A DNA stretch of 49,334 bases from Duodenibacillus massiliensis (GTDB lineage: Bacteria > Pseudomonadota > Gammaproteobacteria > Burkholderiales > Burkholderiaceae_F), in NCBI RefSeq assembly GCF_900128485.1, contig NZ_LT635859.1, forward strand, positions 71,450 to 120,783, read 5' to 3'. Numbering within the stretch: the stretch's first letter is position 1; every line of letters starts with the position of its first letter. Below the pieces are notes generated by a model. The model did no database searches. It had not been told where the DNA came from and saw only the letters and a list, made by a program, of their open reading frames with translations. This document shows, piece after piece, positions 44,839-49,334 of this stretch. A program made the position numbers and the translations under genes.

Positions 44839-46372
44839 AGTTACTCCTGATAAAGAACATCCAGATCCGCCATGGCACTGCTCATGTGCCGTGCACGGGG
44901 TTGCGCTTGCTGTGTCTGAGCTACCGGGTTAGGGCCTTGATCCCTGGTGCAGTTCTGCAGGTTTCCAACGGGCACGGAGTCCTGCACAAGAACTCTTCCG
45001 TCTCCGGACGTGACAATGAATTCACCGTTAAGCCGCATCGCTACGCAGACACGGGTATTTGCCTGTTGCCTGCCAAGTTGGACTTTCGTACCGTAAACGT
45101 GAATGACCGAGCTCGAGGACACTTCAGTTGTCCAGGTCGTTACGTCGAAATTCACCCCGAGATCACTGGCAAATGTCAGGTGCTCCCGCTCCTGTGCATA
45201 CAGCTCTTCAACGGTGCAGAGATTGCCGTCCACCTGATAGCAACGCTTATCGGCGACGTTCTTGATCCAGCGATCCAATACAGCCTGCAGCTCAGAGGCA
45301 TTACGGATATTGCTTCCTACGGATACGTCAATCAGACCGTTTTCCTGCAGATAGCGGCCGAAGCGCTCAATTCTTCCCTTGGTCTGTGGCCGGGACGGCC
45401 GTGCAGCCTTTGGGCGAATGCCCAAAGGCCTGCAGAGCCAGTCAAAGGCGGGGTTGTACTGAATGCGCTTGTGCTGCCAGTCATTCCTGATGACAAGACC
45501 TTTATCGTTATCGCAGAGAATCGTCCTGGGAATACCCAAAACAGCCAGACACTTAGCTATGCCCAGCAGCCACGATGCCTGCGTCATGTCGGGGCACACC
45601 CATACAAACGATTTACGTGACCAGGCGTAGCAAGCCTCAAAGATGTAGACCGTGGAAGGTGCATCGGTACTGCCGCTGCCGCCGTAGCGGAATTTGGCCT
45701 GCACAAAGTCGATTTGCAGCTGCTCGCCTTTCTCGCAATGAAAGGGTTGCACCGGCAACATGGCAGACTTGGCAAAAAGTCCCGGAAACCTGGCTTTTCC
45801 ATAGCGCTCTACGGATCGCCGGGATACTGTCGTATCAGCCGGCAAGCCATAGCCGACAGGATCCGCATTGATGCGCTGTGTTACCACCGCGCAGTTAGAC
45901 GGACTGGCTTTGAACAACGCCTCAATCTTGGCCTGATTGCCGGCATCAAGCTTGAATGGTTTGGGCCTCTGCAGCATCTCAGGCCGCAGACCACGCAGTG
46001 GGTCTTTTAAATAGGCATAGACCGTTTGACGGGAACAACCGACGAGGCCGGCTATTTCGGCCTTGGGCAGTCCCTCTTTGTGGAGGCGCTTTATTTTGCA
46101 CGCCATTGCATCATTAATCATTGATTTAACATGAAAAGTAAAGTTAATGCACATCGGAAGTAATGTGCATTTGACCGCGCCTTTGATTACTGCGCGCGAT
46201 CGGCTTGACAGGCTAAGTTAAATCAATCTTTATTTTGTAATAGATGCAGGCTAAAAATTTTGAGGAGGAATAAAGAGAAGAGAGCTTTATGAGGTTACAG
46301 AGGGATAGCTATGCGCCAAAATCGTGTGCATTTGATGCCGCCAATGTCCAATTTTTACGCGCGCATTTGTGT
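44335..46372 (-). mobile_element. IS21-family element, left part deleted
   Basis: istA and the first two-thirds of istB remain. On the right, GTGCATTTG-type repeats recur at about 46164, 46325 and, degenerate, 46361, consistent with IS21 multiple terminal repeats; the element meets cytochrome-coding sequence near 46372. On the left istB breaks off at about 44335 directly into another gene. Both neighbouring genes have lost their 5' ends, so the IS probably mediated a deletion after insertion. Confidence 0.7.
44841..46154 (-). CDS. istA: IS21-family transposase IstA
   Basis: A 437-residue protein. N-terminal helix-turn-helix (ACKIKRLHKEGLPKAEIAGL, then CSRQTVYAYLKDP), DDE integrase core with Asp in LQIDFVQAKF, Asp in TILCDNDKG and Glu in QTKGRIERFGRYL, and a C-terminal beta-barrel domain (VHVYGTKVQLG-like). 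Appears intact, but its partner IstB is truncated and the left end is absent, so the element is probably immobile. Starting at the internal Met 46121 is also possible. Confidence 0.88.
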   Translation of the reverse strand: MCINFTFHVKSMINDAMACKIKRLHKEGLPKAEIAGLVGCSRQTVYAYLKDPLRGLRPEMLQRPKPFKLDAGNQAKIEALFKASPSNCAVVTQRINADPVGYGLPADTTVSRRSVERYGKARFPGLFAKSAMLPVQPFHCEKGEQLQIDFVQAKFRYGGSGSTDAPSTVYIFEACYAWSRKSFVWVCPDMTQASWLLGIAKCLAVLGIPRTILCDNDKGLVIRNDWQHKRIQYNPAFDWLCRPLGIRPKAARPSRPQTKGRIERFGRYLQENGLIDVSVGSNIRNASELQAVLDRWIKNVADKRCYQVDGNLCTVEELYAQEREHLTFASDLGVNFDVTTWTTEVSSSSVIHVYGTKVQLGRQQANTRVCVAMRLNGEFIVTSGDGRVLVQDSVPVGNLQNCTRDQGPNPVAQTQQAQPRARHMSSAMADLDVLYQE

Positions 46373-46546
46373 AAAAGCCACCCCGTCCTCCAACACCATA
46401 CGCCCGCGCCCCCGACAGTGAAGTTTGAAAACTGCCTGCAGTGCCACGGCGGCGTTGATAAGCTCATCTCCCGCAAGCCCGTGCATGCCGTTTTGAAGAA
46501 CGGTAAGCCCAACTGCGGTATGTGCCACAAGGGCCACAAGGAATAA
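46373..46546 (+). pseudogene. C-terminal fragment of a multihaem cytochrome c
   Basis: The frame KSHPVLQHHTPAPPTVKFEN continues with two haem-binding motifs, CLQCH and CGMCH (followed by KGHKE), and a stop at 46546. Small periplasmic tetrahaem cytochromes have four such motifs and a signal peptide; both the first half and the start are missing. Open frame upstream (from 46289) is IS sequence. It may once have carried electrons to a soluble flavin reductase such as the fumarate reductase nearby; that link is inference. Confidence 0.75.
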
Positions 46547-46570
46547 TTTTTTCCGACTGCTGCCCACACA

Positions 46571-46608
46571 AAAATTCCCCTTTCCGAAACCGGTCAGGGG
46601 AATTTTTT
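46571..46608. terminator. Bidirectional terminator between cytochrome fragment and L-asparaginase
   Basis: Stem AAATTCCCCT (46572-46581)/AGGGGAATTT (46596-46605) with a 14-nt loop. It is followed by a T-run on the plus strand (46602-46609) and has an A-run on its left, giving a T-run on the minus strand, so it can serve both convergent genes. Confidence 0.8.
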
Positions 46609-46644
46609 TGACTTCAGAAATCCCGGGAAACCCCGGTCAGACAA

Positions 46645-47694
46645 TTAGTACTGATCGAAGTAGTCCTGAAGCTTCTTGTAGTCGTGGGTCTTCGTAAGGC
46701 CCAGCTGCAGCAGGATGCGGGCCTTCTGAGGATTGAGCGTGCCGGAAGACACAAAGCCGTACTTGTTGTCGTCGACTTCCGCGTCCTTGGTGGTGGCGCC
46801 CGTGGGAACGCGCGAGCTTCTCACAACGGCGATACCGTTCTTGGCGGCCTTTTCAAGCACCGGGAAGATGGACTTATGGATGTTGCCGTTACCGACACCG
46901 GCGTTCACGATGCCTTCGTAGCCGGCGTTCACAAGCGCCTTCACCTGCACGTCTTCCACGCCGCCGTGGTTATAGACGATACCGACCTTCGGGAGCTTCG
47001 TGAGGTTATCGACCTTAAAGGGCGTCTGGTAGGTGTGCTTGCGCAGGGGCTTACTTTCGTAGGTGACCTTGTTGTTGAAGATCGTGCCGACCTTGCCGAA
47101 GTTGCCGGCGATGAAGGTATCGGGCTGCACGGTGTTGGACTTCAAAACGTCACGGGCACCGACAACGATGTTGTTCATCGCAACGACAACACCCTGTTCG
47201 GCCGTCGCCTTCGTGGAAGCCACGAGCACGGCGTTATAGAGGTTACGCGGACCGTCCGCACCGAGACCGGTCGAAGGAAGCATTGCGCCCACGAGCACCA
47301 CGGGCTTCTTGCAGCGCAGCGTGAGGTTGAGGAAATACCCCGTTTCTTCCATCGTGTCCGTGCCGTGCGTGATCACAAAGCCGTCATACTTGCTACAGTC
47401 GGCGTTGATGGTCTTATTGAGTTTGAGCCAGACGTCATCGGTCATGTCCTGAGAACCGATCTGCACGACCTGCTTGGGAACGATGTTGGCGATTTCGGCA
47501 AGCTGCGGAACAGCAGCCACCAGGTGGTTCACCGAGACCTTGCCCGCGGTGTACGAGGACCCCGTTGCGGAATTGCCGGCGCCGGCAATCGTGCCGCCCG
47601 TGGCGAGCACGGCAATGTTGGGCAGGCCGGCAGCCGAAACGGACACGCAGGCAGCGGCAGCGGCGGCTGCCATCATGGTCTTAACTAACTTCAT
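46645..47694 (-). CDS. ansB: Periplasmic type II L-asparaginase
   Basis: With ATG 47692-47694 (GGAGAAG ribosome site) the 349-residue product begins with a signal peptide (MKLVKTMMAAAAAAACVSVSA). The catalytic motifs are ATGGTIAG, with the nucleophilic Thr, and ITHGTDTMEET, with the Thr-Asp pair. It hydrolyses asparagine to aspartate and ammonia in the periplasm; aspartate can feed fumarate respiration, fitting the fumarate reductase nearby. The 265 bases upstream, to the TnpB gene, contain no gene I can recognise. Confidence 0.94.
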   Translation of the reverse strand: MKLVKTMMAAAAAAACVSVSAAGLPNIAVLATGGTIAGAGNSATGSSYTAGKVSVNHLVAAVPQLAEIANIVPKQVVQIGSQDMTDDVWLKLNKTINADCSKYDGFVITHGTDTMEETGYFLNLTLRCKKPVVLVGAMLPSTGLGADGPRNLYNAVLVASTKATAEQGVVVAMNNIVVGARDVLKSNTVQPDTFIAGNFGKVGTIFNNKVTYESKPLRKHTYQTPFKVDNLTKLPKVGIVYNHGGVEDVQVKALVNAGYEGIVNAGVGNGNIHKSIFPVLEKAAKNGIAVVRSSRVPTGATTKDAEVDDNKYGFVSSGTLNPQKARILLQLGLTKTHDYKKLQDYFDQY

Positions 47695-47959
47695 CTTCTC
47701 ACTTCTCCGATGTAGGCATCCTTTGTGAGCGGACGCCTTCGTGGTGTTTTCCGCCGGACAAAAGGGAAGGTTCCGGCAGAGCTTGAGCGCCCGGCGGCTG
47801 GCCTCATCTGAGACCCCCGGCGGGGGAAATGACGGGGGGCCCATTAAGACTTATCCGCAAAGCGTTGTGTCGACGCAAAAATCTACGCCGTTTACCTTAG
47901 CAACAATACGATAAAGCGCGGCGCACCGCAAAGAAAAATTCGATTTTTTTCGGATTCTT

Positions 47960-49334
47960 CTAAACAGCCCGCGCTTGAAAGCGCGGGGTTTCCTGACACG
48001 GTGCAGGCTTTCCCGTAACAGCCAATGTTTTTGAGGCCTTGTCTGCCCGGGTGTCCCCTGCACCACAGGAACATTTAAAACGCAACCGCTCTACGGGTAC
48101 GGGCTTCATCAGCTCGATCCGTCGGTTCCGGCGAAGGACTGCTTCGTCTTGCCGATTCGCTGGTTTGTACTGCACTATCGATCCGGCGTTCCCTGAGACT
48201 TGTTTGAGCCTCGCAAGCGCTGATTGCTCAGCCTTCAGATCGTAGCTGTCAGTGGCGGGATCCGCAAAATACAGGTTCATGGCGGCCGCGACATCGCGGT
48301 CCATGTACCAGTCCGTGTCTCCCAACTGATGACTTCTCTCCCAAAGAGCCTTCTTACGGTACGTTCCCGTTTCGGGATCGTGCTGACTCGGGCGCAGTTT
48401 CCGGAGACTGACTTTCACCACACAACAGCCGGCGCTTTCAGCCTTACTTGTCATCCGGGTTATCAATCCTGCAATACCGCTTTTGCCCAAACTCTTGCCG
48501 TATCCGGCTCTCTGAAATGCTTTGTATGAGTTCTTCTCCACAATGACGGTGCCGGCCCGGCCGAACACCTGGTTAATCACTTCGCCGTGCAGGCAACGGC
48601 GGGTTTGCGCCTGGCGGCGGTACAGATCCGCAAGTTTTGCCTTTGTTGCCTTATAGGTCTTGGATTCCTTCCAGACAATCTTTTTTCCGGCGGCTTTAAC
48701 GGTGCCGTCCGCGTTGTAGCACTCCCGATTCGTGTCTCTGCGGGAGCGGTCCATGGCACGTAAAAGACGCGCAATCTCCTTTTCCTGAGAGACAGTACCC
48801 GCGCTCACCAAAATCTTTTGCTGCCACTCGGGGCTGTAAAACGTCATGGTCCTCGGGCCCGGGTCAACAGCCACCTTGAGATCCTTGGGAGCATAAACGT
48901 GCTTGACGGGCGGTACGCCTTCGACAATGAGCTGAACAAAGTAGCGCATACGGCCGCGGATCATCCGCCGGACAAGACGGCAGTATTTGACACGCTTAAA
49001 GCCGGACGGATCTGTTGCTGAAAGAAGAGCTTCTTTCTGCCAGGCATCCGGCGCTTCAGCCTTTATCACCAGATCCAGAACCTCCAGCGTCCACGTCTTG
49101 GCCTTCCAACGCAAACCTGTTTTGTTTGATTTTCCCTCAACGCTGTGCAAGCCCCGTTTTGCACTCTTAAACCGCGGCTGACCTCCCTGATGAAGCAGCC
49201 AGCGCTCAATGCCCTGCCAGACACGTGTGGCAATTTTCTGCGCTTCGTTGATGCCGATGCGCTTTGTAAAGCCGCCCTTGGCACGGTGCTCTTTCACGAC
49301 ATCATGCAGGGCATACTCGGAAAGGAGGGCGGAC
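47960..49334 (-). CDS. tnpB: TnpB-like RuvC nuclease lacking the zinc-ribbon cysteines, 5' end outside the window
   Basis: The frame is open to the right edge (SEYALHDVVKEHRAKGGFTK), so the GTG near 49297 is probably internal and the gene is partial. RuvC motifs: Asp in LKVAVDPGPRTMTFY, Glu in GTVIVEKNSYKAF, Asp in WYMDRDVAAAMNLYF. TnpB proteins are RNA-guided DNA nucleases of IS200/IS605-type elements. Between motifs II and III the usual two CxxC pairs are absent; the stretch reads LRPSQHDPETGTYRKKALWE and then RSHQLGD. About 100 more residues follow, ending in FKCSCGAG. No TnpA is seen. A GC-rich hairpin overlaps its last codons. Confidence 0.82.
   Translation of the reverse strand, partial: SALLSEYALHDVVKEHRAKGGFTKRIGINEAQKIATRVWQGIERWLLHQGGQPRFKSAKRGLHSVEGKSNKTGLRWKAKTWTLEVLDLVIKAEAPDAWQKEALLSATDPSGFKRVKYCRLVRRMIRGRMRYFVQLIVEGVPPVKHVYAPKDLKVAVDPGPRTMTFYSPEWQQKILVSAGTVSQEKEIARLLRAMDRSRRDTNRECYNADGTVKAAGKKIVWKESKTYKATKAKLADLYRRQAQTRRCLHGEVINQVFGRAGTVIVEKNSYKAFQRAGYGKSLGKSGIAGLITRMTSKAESAGCCVVKVSLRKLRPSQHDPETGTYRKKALWERSHQLGDTDWYMDRDVAAAMNLYFADPATDSYDLKAEQSALARLKQVSGNAGSIVQYKPANRQDEAVLRRNRRIELMKPVPVERLRFKCSCGAGDTRADKASKTLAVTGKPAPCQETPRFQARAV
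47968..47987 (-). repeat. Right-end hairpin of the TnpB element (possible guide-RNA region)
   Basis: CCCGCGCTTGAAAGCGCGGG forms a 7-9-bp stem with a short loop and lies within the last codons of the TnpB-like gene. IS200/IS605-type elements carry subterminal palindromes at this place, and the non-coding guide RNA of TnpB systems is made from this 3' region. The exact element end was not identified. Confidence 0.5.

Overview
The window looks like chromosomal DNA of an anaerobic gut Betaproteobacterium, most likely in or near Sutterella/Parasutterella (Sutterellaceae, Burkholderiales). This is an inference from gene content: a macromolecular-synthesis cluster rpsU-yqeY-dnaG-rpoD, a type V secreted S8 protease with an extended signal peptide, a secreted C69 dipeptidase, a periplasmic flavocytochrome-type fumarate reductase, a periplasmic type II L-asparaginase and remains of a multihaem cytochrome c. 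No rRNA is present to confirm the placement.

Layout. 1-2170 holds an IS1634-type transposase running off the left edge. 2280-5807 is an S8 autotransporter split by one in-frame TGA. 5925-6666 holds an IS21-like terminal-repeat scar, a 5'-truncated AlbA_2/HATPase-type regulator and nested palindromes. 6667-24201 is mostly core: accD-dapA, a ZIP transporter, a NarL-type response regulator, a PotE-type antiporter, tadA (with an unusual N-terminal extension)-ldcA-hybrid kinase, an MscS channel, an iron alcohol dehydrogenase, a UMF1-type MFS protein, two small paralogous unknown proteins, an nfeD-qmcA pair and ybaL.

24540-29260 is an accessory island between ybaL and rpoD. It contains an internally deleted IS1380 transposase, two AAA_14/DUF4143 ATPases each preceded by striking palindromes, a decayed second copy of one palindrome fused to an ATPase tail, a small ORF fragment and a tandem array of 22-bp IS21-like end repeats.

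29284-35004 is the rpsU-yqeY-dnaG-rpoD cluster on the minus strand. rpoD has its own sigma-70-like promoter directly after dnaG and a leader of about 450 nt. queH and a hot-dog thioesterase follow, converging, and then tRNA-Ser(GCT).

36899-49334 is a second accessory-rich stretch: an IS3 element with a -1 frameshift signal and a broken orfB; a RelB/DinJ-MazF toxin-antitoxin module in which both genes carry single-nucleotide frameshifts; a two-HTH protein; the C69 dipeptidase; the fumarate reductase; a truncated IS21 element (istA plus partial istB) that has cut into a hypothetical gene on one side and a multihaem cytochrome gene on the other; L-asparaginase; and a TnpB-like protein that keeps the RuvC triad but lacks zinc-ribbon cysteines, with a right-end hairpin.

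No complete, clearly new multi-gene system is evident. The most interesting candidates are the palindrome-controlled ATPase cassettes and their decayed duplicate, the zinc-ribbon-less TnpB with its end hairpin, the doubly frameshifted toxin-antitoxin pair, the TadA extension and the long rpoD leader.
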